Part shown: positions 39,369 through 48,419 of the stretch, one piece after another
Numbering within the stretch: the first letter of the stretch is position 1
Layout of the letters: every line of letters begins with the position of its first letter
Source: Prinia subflava
Lineage: Eukaryota > Chordata > Aves > Passeriformes > Cisticolidae
DNA length: 64,000 nucleotides
Direction: 5' to 3'
NCBI RefSeq assembly: GCF_021018805.1
Contig: NC_086247.1
Span: forward strand, 145,161,378-145,225,377
Notes under the pieces: model-generated
Seen by the model: the letters and a program-made list of their open reading frames with translations, nothing else
What the model was told of the DNA's origin: nothing
Database searches by the model: none
Position numbers and translations under genes: made by a program

Positions 39369-42300
39369 TCCTGAGCACAGGTAGCATCAGTAAAAGACTA
39401 GCAAGGAAAGAGTCACTCTTTTTATTTTGTGTATACTGTGGAGCCATCAGATATGCAGTGAATGTCTAAAGAGAAAAGGCAATGGTAAAACAAGAGACAC
39501 TTTCTAATGCAGTGTATGGACCACCACTATCTGTTTAGGTGTGGAACAAATCCCATTCTCAAAGAGGCAAAAGTGAAACACTGTTTTACTGATCAACTTC
39601 AGTGATAGTTGCCAAGAGTTATATCCATGCAACATCCAGAATTAGGTCCTTTGTGCCTAATTTCCAGGCCAGGCAAAAACCTTTTTGAATAATGAAAATA
39701 TGTGAATATGGATTGCACACTGTGCTGAAGCCTCTGGAGCTTGATTCACTGGGGTGCTGGAGGTGTCTAACTGCTGGTCTGTGTGCTAGCTTCCAAACCA
39801 GCCATCTTCCAGACCTCCTTGGTACCTAAATTATATAGATACCCTGGCTCTCCTCCTGTACAGAAATCCCTGTGGCACCTGAATTTCAACTACTGCTGCT
39901 CCCTATCTCGGGCTCACAAATCAAACATTTCCCTGCTTGCTGTGCTCATGGGACCTGAGCTATTCCATGCTGCAATAAAAACATACATATTCATTAAGGC
40001 ACAGGGAACAAGAAGCTGTAAAGAGTTGATTCTGTAGCCTTGAGGGCTGGATCTTTACCTGCACTGGAGGAGAGGCAGGGCTGGCTGCCTTAGTCTGTAC
40101 ATACTGAATTGCAAATGCAAAGGAAAGGGCTTATATTACATTGAGAATAATTTGTGGGATTGACCAAGACAGCCACATCCTATCTCACTCAATATTCCAC
40201 TGGCAGAAAGTTTCTATAAAGAGGGGAGATCTGGCTGTGACTTTCTGTCCCAAAACACACAAAGCAGGGATTTTGTCTCGGGGATGCTCAAAAGAACTGG
40301 GATTTGCACGTGTAGCAGGGAGGAGTGTTTGACTGTGTTTTGTGAGAAGATGCAGGGGTATGGAGGGAAAGGATGGCTTCAGGATCTGCTGCTCTGGGAA
40401 AGAGAGAAAAATTGTCAGTGAAACAGATGTCAAACATCTCAGAGTCATCAAATTGCAGGTGAAGGTCTATCTGTGCAAGCCCAGTGCCATGGCACCTGGC
40501 AAAACTGATCAGTGGAAACTTTTGTATTTTGGGCATTAAACATTTCATGTTTAAATAAATTTAATTAAAGGGAGGAGGAGACAGTTAAAAAATTTACATT
40601 TAGACTTAGAGCATAAAATGGCTACTAGTATCCTGATCTGTCCTTGTAAATCTGCCCTCATGGCTTTTACTCACATTTTTTATTTTAAGTTAGTATTTTT
40701 AACAACTTGTTCTTTCTCTACAGAATTTTCTAAAAATAGGAAGGATAATAATATGGGTGGAAAAACCACAAATCCAAAGACCCTACAGGGCAGAGCCAAC
40801 AGCACACAAATGATCACCCTCTCCCCTGACTGCATGGCAGGCAGTTATCAATGTCAGTCTAATTCCCCCTCTCCACTCCTGTGATATCAGCAAAACAAAA
40901 GGGGCCAAGCAAATCCCTGGTGTCACTGCAGGGAAGTTGCTCGAGCTACCTCGGGCCTGGGTTTGCCCAGCATTTAGCAGAGTGATGTATGCTAATGTGC
41001 AGGCATCTCCCCGGGTGCATCTGCACCTGGCCCTGGGTCCACACCAAGTATCTGTCTGTCACTGCATTTCTCTACTGGTGTTTTGGATTCCTATGAAATA
41101 TATTCTTGCCTCTTTTGTTTAACCTTTGTCTTCCAGTTTTTGTCTGCCTTGTGAGTTCTGCCTAATTAGGAACCTTTCAAATTCCCTTGTGGCCTCGAGT
41201 TTTCTCATGCAGAATTTGGAATTAGTGTATTATTTTGTGGCTAGTTTTCAGGGCCAGGTTCATGCTTTTAAAGTGCTAAAATAACAATTAACAATGCTTT
41301 CACTTCCATACATTTTTTTTTCCCTCTGGGGATCTGAAAGCACTTTATAAGCAGCAATTAATTAAGATTCAACATTATGAGGGGAGGAATGTATAGGGAC
41401 ACATTTCTTTTCTACTGCAGAATAGGAACGGAGCCATTTCTGGGGTAGCTAGAAATAACTTGTTTAAGAGAGTTACTACAACATATTCAATATCAGACAG
41501 CAGCTTTTAGACTAAGTAAAAAACCAAAGCAATACCCAGCTGAATTTGCAAAAGAGATTTATAGAATCAGAATGAAACTACAGAAATTAATTTTGACTAT
41601 GATGCCAAAGTCAGGCCCCCTCTCACCCATGGCTAGAAATGCTGCTTCAAGTCCTGCACAGAAGCAACCAGCCCTGATAACTGACTCAAACTGGGCCTTG
41701 AGGCTCCCACACATGGTGCTGGGACTCAGACTGGATCCTAAATCCAGAGGAAATAGTGCCACCTACTGAACCAGCACCCCACCAGTGCTCAGGGTGAATT
41801 CCTGCAATGATTGATACCCACAGCCAATATGTGAAGTCCAGCATGTTTTCTAAGTGATGTATATACAATACATATACAGATAGACAGGCAGACAGCAGAA
41901 CAGTAATATGCCAGAAGAGATGCAAACTTGGGCTTGTGTGATTACACCACTTTTTTTATTACAGCAGGGAGAAAAGACCTGAGCATGGACTGAAGCACCA
42001 GCTGGGAGCTGTGTGTTTTGAGGCCCCACAGTAACTAGCAGTCATGTCTTGCCTTTGCTTCCACAGCCTTCAGCATATTAATGAAGGAAAGAGTGTTTAT
42101 TATTTTCAACACTCCTCCTCCTTACAAGGATAGTATTAATGATGTAAGGAAGTAAACAACTCACTGAGCCACAAAGCTCTAACAGTTATTAATTTCCAAG
42201 GAGCTATCCTCACACCAATCTAGGAACTGGAGCATTGAAGAATGGTGTGAATAAATATGAACACAGACACATGCTGGTTTACAAATATCAGACACTGGTC

Positions 42301-43172
42301 CAGTTTGTCAAAACTGCTCCTTTTTAACAGTTTCATATTTGGATGATGACAGCTAAATCCACACAGGTTTGGCCTCAGTTTTGCCCACACTCTTTGCTGC
42401 AGTGGCTGGTGCACGTGGCATGGTTGAGGCTACCGATCCTAAAGCGACCCAAGCACAGACCAACAGGCACCTGCATCCTCTCTCAGCTTCCATATGAGCC
42501 AGGACTTCTGATAGCACCAGGGTGGTGCACTCATTTCCCTGTTGCTGCTGTGGTTGCACCATGCTGGGGCAGATCTGCTGATGGAGTTGTGTGACTGGAT
42601 AAAACCTAAGAGAACGCCATGGCAAAACTCATGCATGCCTGCTGACTGACCATGCATGGTTCCGCCTGCTTGCTGTCCCTTCCATCTGACTCTTGACAGC
42701 TTGGCTGTACCCTGGTTTGGCTTGGAAAGAAGAGTTGGTGATTGCTCTTGTCCAGGATACAGCAAGTCCAGGCTGGAGATGTGGGACATGGGAGAACATT
42801 GCTTCCTGCCTCAGAGGAAGGCTGAGAGCCAGATAACCCCCATCTCAAATCAGTGATCTAATTCCTGTCACATCATTCATAAGATAATACATGGCACCAT
42901 CCAATACTAGAATCCTGCCTTTATAGAAAGGGGTGATGGAGCAGATTTCAAAGGCATGAAGATAACATTTCCAGGGAGTCCCCTCTTCTTTCCTCACACA
43001 TCACAAATAAGGGAGACAAGAGCAATCTCTGGAAGTCTTTATCGTTGCATACTCCTTTGCATCGACTGGCAAAAAGATTTAGGCAGCTGCATCCATCCCT
43101 TTTTCCTTCTGCCCAGGCCCCTAAAATTTCAACCATACATGCAAGCTAGACCAGCTGGATTCAGGCCACTTT
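39369..43172. other. Intergenic, one ancient repeat relic, no gene seen
   Basis: Unique DNA. A weak old SINE/LINE relic sits near 41.33-41.44 kb (own entry). The block 42.34-42.86 kb is GC-richer than its surroundings and has overlapping frames on both strands. It could be an old solo LTR, but I found no matching ends or duplication. Confidence 0.45.
41325..41440 (-). repeat. Possible ancient tetrapod SINE/L3-type relic
   Basis: The plus strand has 'gatctgaaagcactttataagcagcaattaattaag' and, further on, a weak 'ttctactgcagaataggaacgg' block. These resemble, in order, the 'caaagtgctttacaaacattaattaa' and 'ttttacagatggggaaactg' blocks shared by several old amniote repeats. Similarity is low and I would not assign a family. 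Confidence 0.33.
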
Positions 43173-43282
43173 CACAGATTCATAGAATAGTTTGGATTAC
43201 AAGCTGAACTTTTAAGTTCATCTAGTCCAACCCCCCTGGAATGAGAAAGGATATCTCCCACTAAATCAGGTTGCTCAGAGCC
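43173..43282 (-). mobile_element. CR1 LINE 3' tail, left half, split by the retrovirus
   Basis: CR1 tail in reverse complement: CACAGATTCATAGAATAG, then 'tttaagttcatctagtccaaccccc' and 'ctaaatcaggttgctcagagcc'. The CR1 text stops exactly where the LTR begins and resumes at 49065 ('gagccccgtcaacatcc'). Reading across the two pieces gives a normal CR1 order, so the retrovirus is the younger insertion. Confidence 0.9.
43278..43282. repeat. Target-site duplication (left copy), GAGCC
   Basis: The five bases immediately left of the element, GAGCC, are repeated exactly at 49065-49069 just right of it. In undamaged CR1 sequence only one copy is expected, so this is a true insertion duplication. Confidence 0.92.
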
Positions 43283-43927
43283 TGTCACGAGCCAAAGGAT
43301 GGTCGTGATGGTTCGTTTTGATTTCAGAGTGCAAAAAGAGGCAGTGATAACTTAATTCAAGTGAAATCAATTGTATCTTTATTGATACACACAGTTATGC
43401 GATAGAAAAGAAGGGGAAAGAAGAGAGGGAGAGAGAGAGGGAGAGAAAGGGGGGTAAAGAAAGGGTATAGCTACCAACTGACAGACGGGGGTCCTCGTGA
43501 CGTCGTTGCCAACAGACCACCTTCGCAGTCTCCGTGGCACGTAGGTCAATAGAGCCGTCGTCCGCTGGGGAGGCCTCAAAAGCCTGCTCTCCTGGTGGAG
43601 TTGTTATAGTTCTTTTCGAAGCGAGAGGCAAGATGCCAAGAAGGGGGGTCGGTCTCGTGGGCATCGCAGGTGTTCTTTCACAATAGGGGGAACGGTGCAG
43701 CTCAGGTCTTACCAAGTACGGTCAGTGCAGGAACATCTCTTTGCAAACATGGCCAGAAACCGTAACCGTCCCCCATTGTTTCATGCATGGGTCCCTGAGG
43801 AGGGCGTCTTGGTCCGGTGACAGCAGGTGCAGGGAAAACTTGGCCTGTGCTGTGGCCCAGAGTCCATGGGGGTCTCAGCCTCTAACAGTCGTGAGGCAAG
43901 TGAGGGATTTTCGGACCGACTCTTACA
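43283..43927 (-). repeat. ERV 3' LTR (645 bp)
   Basis: Left-hand LTR on the plus strand, the 3' LTR in element sense. I compared it by eye, block by block, with 48420-49064: constant offset of 5137, no length change and no mismatch that I could find. In sense orientation it has a weak TATA-like motif (GCTATACCC near 43464-43472) or an alternative CTATAAC (near 43604). It then has a C/T-only-rich tract of about 60 nt (43410-43463), AATAAA at 43378-43383, and about 95 nt to the LTR end. Many CpGs remain, which fits a recent arrival. Confidence 0.95.
43378..43383 (-). terminator. ERV polyadenylation signal AATAAA (3' LTR)
   Basis: Canonical hexamer on the minus strand, 95 nt from the LTR end, where it would end the element's transcripts. 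The twin lies in the 5' LTR at 48515-48520. Confidence 0.75.
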
Positions 43928-43934
43928 CCACCCC
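43928..43934 (-). other. Candidate polypurine tract next to 3' LTR (weak)
   Basis: In element sense the bases directly before the 3' LTR are GGGGTGG, a short G-rich run with one T. A plus-strand primer site is expected at this position, but this one is shorter and less pure than usual. The only long purine run nearby (44035-44100) is pyrimidine-rich in element sense, so it cannot serve. Confidence 0.35.
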
Positions 43935-44099
43935 GTGACTCATGACTGGTCGGCAGGAGAGCTCCATCAGTCGCGCTCGTTGCGTTGTTCTGAAGTCTTC
44001 AGGACTCATTGTCAGTGTCAGTGGTATACCCCGGAAAATAGAGTCGAGAGAAAAAGAGAGGGGAAAAAGAAATAGAGAAGGAAAAAGGAAAAACAAGAG
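43935..44099 (-). other. ERV internal 3' spacer
   Basis: 165 bases between the AT-rich block and the PPT candidate. About 65 bases of it (44035-44100) are almost pure purine on the plus strand. No coding frame is evident, and the function is unknown. Confidence 0.5.
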
Positions 44100-44475
44100 A
44101 TATCATAATGATTAATATTGATTGTTAATCAAAACAAATCCAATGACATTAAAATTTCAAAACAAATAATTGTTGTTGATTTATAAAACTCTTAAACAAA
44201 TCATGATGATAAATGATTCACAAAATCAAATAATCAAGACAAAATCTTAACAATATTGATAAAAATAATATTATTAATTAAACAATTTTCCAATATTCAA
44301 AGCAAAAAGTCTTAAAACAATTTTTATAGTGATATTAATTAAAACAATTTTCAATCAAGGCAAAAAATTATTGTAAAACAATTTTCAAGTAGCATGAACA
44401 AATTTAAAATGATTAACACAAATCACAAAAATCAAAATACATAATTTTCTTAAAATATATGTATTACTTAGGCAA
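44100..44475 (-). repeat. AT-rich, internally repeated block in the ERV 3' region
   Basis: About 375 bases with very little G or C, far from the composition of the LTRs and of the fused frame. The core AACAATTTT recurs at about 44281, 44316, 44343 and 44376, spaced 27-35 bases and often followed by a 'tcaa..aaggcaaaaa' type stretch. Many ATTAAT/AATATT words occur as well. It may be a decayed non-coding region, or an RNA element used for export or packaging. That role is only a guess from its position between envelope remnants and the 3' LTR. Confidence 0.7.
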
Positions 44476-44690
44476 AATCCATTTCACAGTCCGCGGCTAT
44501 GGCCTACTTGTAAAGTTTGTCTTGTGTCAACATCTCTAAGTATATCTATCGTTTCTAAGTAAAGAATGAGATTGCTGCAAAACAAAAGCCAATCAAAATA
44601 AAGTTAAAAGAACAACGATGGGATGACATAATTTGTTATCAAGGTCTTGGTTTTATCTAAAATTTCACTTAGATCCTGATGGAGCAACAA

Positions 44691-45320
44691 TTACTTTACC
44701 AAAGTGAGGTTCATCCCAATCAGAGTAGGCCGTAGCTTGTGGATCAGTGTGTAATTAGATTGTAAAAGCTGGTAAGAAGTAACTGGAGCTGAAAAAGAAA
44801 AATCAAAAGCTGTAATTTTAGTAAAGTTACAAGCACAAAAGTTCGAGTGATTTTTGGTTTCTAGTATAACATTTTCTACAGTTACAACATCACAAGCAGT
44901 CCTAAAGCATACACATCCATTGCCTACATATAAAAGCACTGTTTCAGGAGTCTCGTTAGGATAAACTTTAAAATGACAAATATTTTGTTCTATGTCTAAA
45001 CAAATGTTCTCGGACTATGCAGGATTCTAAGTTAACAGTTTGCCATTTTTTATCGACTTGATGGGCCCACTCCCTATACTGGAAAAGATAGAGAATAGCT
45101 CCATCATGTTTTAATCTTAACACAATAATAGGGAATATCAAATGTATCAAAGCATTACATATGGTCAATACAAAAGCTGTGGCTGTGTTTATAAAAGAGT
45201 CATAAATAAAATTCACTAAGTTCAACTAGAATTGAAAATCTCTTTTGAAATCATTGGCATTGTTCCAAATTACTTTCCAAATTTCAGTAGAAAAAGCTGC
45301 CATCTTTTATAATTGAGGCA
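44691..45320 (-). pseudogene. ERV envelope-like remnant, interrupted
   Basis: Two successive minus-strand frames follow the fused frame in the expected place of env. The first (45225 to 44968, 85 codons) has a hydrophobic stretch of about 25 residues near its start, beginning TATAFVLTICNALIHL. The second (44939 to 44691, 82 codons) has four or five cysteines (GCVCF, CACNF) and four N-glycosylation sequons (NHS, NFT, NYT, NLT), a density typical of a retroviral surface or transmembrane subunit. Stops and a gap of about 28 bases separate the frames. A further in-frame trace reaches up to about 45.32 kb. Envelope identity is inferred from order, cysteines and sequons; no fusion peptide or cleavage site is visible to me. 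It is broken and cannot make a complete envelope. Confidence 0.55.
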
Positions 45321-45698
45321 GCCACTAACTGCATCCACTACTGAGACTGGAGGCAGCTAAGAGCTAAAAGATTTAGTTTTGCGATCAATTATCAATTTAT
45401 AATCATTCACATTTACCAGTTCTCAGTTTGATAATATGTTTGATAATAGCCACTGAGTCGTTCCCAAAGCCAATAAGGACGACTGTAAAAGGTGTTGTCA
45501 AATTCTTAATTGTAACAACCAATTTATTAACGAATATTTCTAAATCAATACTGTTTAAAATTCTTAATTTTGTTCCTATAACACAAATAATGTTTAAAAT
45601 ATCACCAGTTTTATCATGGTTTTATGTGGTCTTTATGTCCATCGGAGTTCTCCTGTGAAAAGTAAACACAACAGAATCTGCCTTCAAAGGCAGAAAAG
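45321..45698 (-). other. ERV internal region between fused frame and env-like remnant
   Basis: About 380 bases, AT-rich, with multiple stops in all minus-strand frames. The plus-strand frame at 45428-45658 has a hydrophobic reading but lies antisense to the element and is probably a compositional accident. Confidence 0.5.
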
Positions 45699-47984
45699 TT
45701 AGTATGAAGGAATTATCCAGGGTGTGTTTATGCTTGGAACTGCCCGGCAAAAAGCAGTGATTTTGGAACATTTGTTAGCCTCCCATCCATAACAGGTATG
45801 AGAAGCCCATTTGATCTTTTCACGTTTTGCCCAATCTGGGACAATTTCTGCAGAAAAGTGAGACTGCTTGGGGCAAAAGGGGGGGGCTGTTCCAGTGACT
45901 GAGGCAGGTTTGTCTGGGTTACCATCCAAGTTCACTGTCAGATTTTTTACAGCTCCAAATGAGGCTCCTTCGGCCACCCCGTCAGGTGGGGGGGTTGCAT
46001 ATGGAGAAGGGCCTCTCAGGACAACAGGTTGTTGTACTGACAATCCTGAAAAAGCAAAACACCATTCCATGTGGAAAGGATCTGTAGGATAAGTAGGACC
46101 AAGTGTTTGGTGGGCGGTTGCCTCAAAAATTAACAATTTTAAAGCCTCATGATGAGAATCACCCCATTCCCAAATTTTTCCTTTTCTCAGCAGGCTGTAA
46201 AGGGTTCTGGCAATTATAGAAAAATCAGGGATGTGTTTTCTGCAAAGCACTAGTAATTCTGAAACTTGTTGCAGTTCCTTCGTAGATTCTGGCATTTTAA
46301 TTTGATTGAAGGAGGTTATCAAATGCGTATCATGCTTCTTTTCCATCAAATTCCCAGAAATTTTACTTTCAGGGGAAATTTGTAGATCAAAGCTTTCAAA
46401 GTTGGAGATTATTTTCTGTTGAGGATCTTCCACTTCTTCTATTTCATCCCTACCCACAAAAATATCATTGATGCATTGGTAAACAGCTACATTGTCAGCT
46501 ATGGGTATTTTTTCTAACTCTTGGGCCAAAGCAGGGTGGGCACGGGTGGGTGAATGTCGGTTCCCTTGAGAAGGAAGGCTTTGCTTTGGCTCCTTGCCTG
46601 GGTGCTGAGAGGGGGAGGGTGGGGGGGGTTGGATTGTTAGACTGTTTCTGGGCTCACTGCCCAGATTCTCAGAAGAAAGGTGTGTAATTTGCTGTGACTT
46701 TTTAGGGAGGGGTTGCCCTGGCAAATTTGGGTTTTGTTTGGGGACCCCTTTTTTAATATCTAATAGCAACAAGTGTTGGCGGCTAGTGATTTGTTTACTT
46801 TTCTCTGTTTTTTCACTACTAGGAGTTTTAACATAGTTGGTCACTTCTACTGCAATTTCACTTAATACATAGACATTACGATCACCAGCAGGTGAATTAG
46901 ATTGAGGGGCTGGGGGCTGGGAGGGGGTAGGATAAGGACTGAAACCACGATCTGTAGATCCGGTTGGTTCACTTGGGTTTCCGAGGGATCTGTCTAGCTT
47001 TTCTACAGAACTTAAAACAATTGCTATAGGTTTAAGTAATTCCAAAGGCTTTTGAATTAAAGGAATCATAATTTCAGGCTTTACAGGCAATTGCATTGGA
47101 GAGTCATCATGTATCATTTGCAGGCAGGCAGCTTTGTGAATGTTTTCCATGGGCTGTTCGGGAGTACCAATTAAAGTTAAATGGTTTCCCTTTTCCAAGG
47201 GGTTATACCCCTCTGCCCAGTGAGCTGAGCATTGAATCAGGGACCATGAATTATGTTTTAAGGAAACTCCATGTCCCCAATACCCACTAACTTCTTGTTC
47301 TGTCAATTTAATTTGATCTCCACCACCGAGAGAAACTCGGGAAACATGTCCTGTCTCTGATTCATGAGGGAACCGCGAGTACTCTCCTTTTAGCTTAGAT
47401 AATTCAGTGGTGGTGTCTGGGATTTCTTTAGTGATTATTTGTGGGTCTGAATTTTCATCAATATAGTTGCATTCTGTTTTAACTAGAGGTGTTGTGTTAG
47501 GGCAGCAGTGTTCCTCACAATTTTTTACTAACACTAATTCTTTCTGGGGGTAAATCTGATAAATGTGAGGAGTTTCTTTTTCTTCTGCCTTTTTTGGGAA
47601 GTCAGCATTCTCTAAATTTTTAGAATATTCATCTCCCAAGGCAGTCCGTAGCAAATTATTTTCATCTCGCAGCAAATGATTTTCATTTTGCAAAATTTCA
47701 ACTAAATTTTGAAGGGAGTCTATTATTGCATTTTCTTCACTTCTTCGCTTAAAGCGAGTTTCTACAGCTGCGGTAAGGCAGGCTCCCAGAACTGAGCACA
47801 GTATGGTTTTATTTTTGCCCAGTTTAAATTTTGTTTCATGTTGTAAAGAACATACTTTATCAACCACACTTTCCAAATTAGACCAGTTATTATTAGCCCA
47901 AAATTCCACCTCTGGAGAGGGTCTGGCATTGTGTTTAGCTAGTAGAGCATAAAATTCAGTTTTATGTATAAAATCATTAGTCAT
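45699..47984 (-). CDS. ERV fused reading frame: gag-position N-terminus, reduced RT/connection, possible env-like tail (761 aa)
   Basis: One open frame of 761 codons from ATG (47984) to TAA (45699). An in-frame TAG lies nine codons upstream, so this is the first usable Met; its context has A at -3. Layout: residues 1-80 are a gag-position domain with a hydrophobic helix near 60-74; 84-116 is a Leu/Asn-rich coiled coil (LQNLVEILQNENHLLRDEN); 150-175 are Cys-containing (CEEHCC); 340-490 are Pro/Ser-rich. Residues about 490-545 are a remnant of the RT palm with CINDIFVG where a Y-x-D-D is expected. Residues 564-641 look like RT thumb/connection (CRKHIPDFSIIA, LLRKGKIWEW). Residues 655-761 have several Cys and an NLT sequon and may be envelope surface sequence. 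No CCHC zinc knuckle, protease DTG, RNase H or integrase motif is visible. The product would be a polyprotein-like fusion without RT activity. Alternatively it is just a deletion product caught before decay. Confidence 0.8.
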   Translation of the reverse strand: MTNDFIHKTEFYALLAKHNARPSPEVEFWANNNWSNLESVVDKVCSLQHETKFKLGKNKTILCSVLGACLTAAVETRFKRRSEENAIIDSLQNLVEILQNENHLLRDENNLLRTALGDEYSKNLENADFPKKAEEKETPHIYQIYPQKELVLVKNCEEHCCPNTTPLVKTECNYIDENSDPQIITKEIPDTTTELSKLKGEYSRFPHESETGHVSRVSLGGGDQIKLTEQEVSGYWGHGVSLKHNSWSLIQCSAHWAEGYNPLEKGNHLTLIGTPEQPMENIHKAACLQMIHDDSPMQLPVKPEIMIPLIQKPLELLKPIAIVLSSVEKLDRSLGNPSEPTGSTDRGFSPYPTPSQPPAPQSNSPAGDRNVYVLSEIAVEVTNYVKTPSSEKTEKSKQITSRQHLLLLDIKKGVPKQNPNLPGQPLPKKSQQITHLSSENLGSEPRNSLTIQPPPPSPSQHPGKEPKQSLPSQGNRHSPTRAHPALAQELEKIPIADNVAVYQCINDIFVGRDEIEEVEDPQQKIISNFESFDLQISPESKISGNLMEKKHDTHLITSFNQIKMPESTKELQQVSELLVLCRKHIPDFSIIARTLYSLLRKGKIWEWGDSHHEALKLLIFEATAHQTLGPTYPTDPFHMEWCFAFSGLSVQQPVVLRGPSPYATPPPDGVAEGASFGAVKNLTVNLDGNPDKPASVTGTAPPFCPKQSHFSAEIVPDWAKREKIKWASHTCYGWEANKCSKITAFCRAVPSINTPWIIPSY

Positions 47985-48395
47985 TTTGTAAAGGGGATCA
48001 GAAAACCACTACAGGGAGGTAATGCTTGGTTGTACACACACACAGCTACGCTGCGTCTCCCCTCTTTCCCTGGGGTGGGTGAAGGGACAAAATCTGTCTG
48101 CTGAGGCACTGTTTAGTTACGTCAAGGTGTCCCTTCTCTCAACAAGACAGTTCACACACAAAAAACAGTTTCTCTTTTTGCACTAGGAGATCTTTTGTGA
48201 AATCCTGAAGGCAGATACACCTCAATAGAGTATAGGGATGCTTTCACCTAGGTGTCTACAGTGTGCGAAGAATCAGAAAAGCCCCCCTTGCTTTCTAGCT
48301 TCGTTCACCGAAGTGACGGGCTAGGTGCGGCTGAGGCAAATCTTCCTCTTCCTAGTACAGACTATAGACAACCTGCAACCCCTCTGTCAATCAGG
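47985..48395 (-). other. ERV 5' leader
   Basis: About 410 bases between the PBS candidate and the ATG, the usual place for packaging signals and a splice donor. A foldable inverted repeat lies at 48295-48324: CTAGC pairs with GCTAG, and inside it TTCG pairs with CGAA around a five-base loop. I did not settle on a splice donor. There are no long open frames. Confidence 0.65.
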
Positions 48396-48413
48396 ATCCT
48401 GTCCGTGACGCCA
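48396..48413 (-). other. Candidate primer binding site
   Basis: In element sense the 18 bases are TGGCGTCACGGACAGGAT, starting six bases after the end of the 5' LTR. The initial TGG matches the CCA end of a tRNA and the position is right. The rest does not match the common Trp, Pro, Lys, Arg or Gln primers that I know. I leave the primer tRNA open; a serine-type or altered lysine-type site are possibilities. Confidence 0.65.
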
Positions 48414-48419
48414 ATTTAA

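Noticed and set aside
42340..42860. GC-richer block considered as a solo LTR
   Set aside because: No TG...CA ends with a matching duplication could be found, and there is no second copy in the window.
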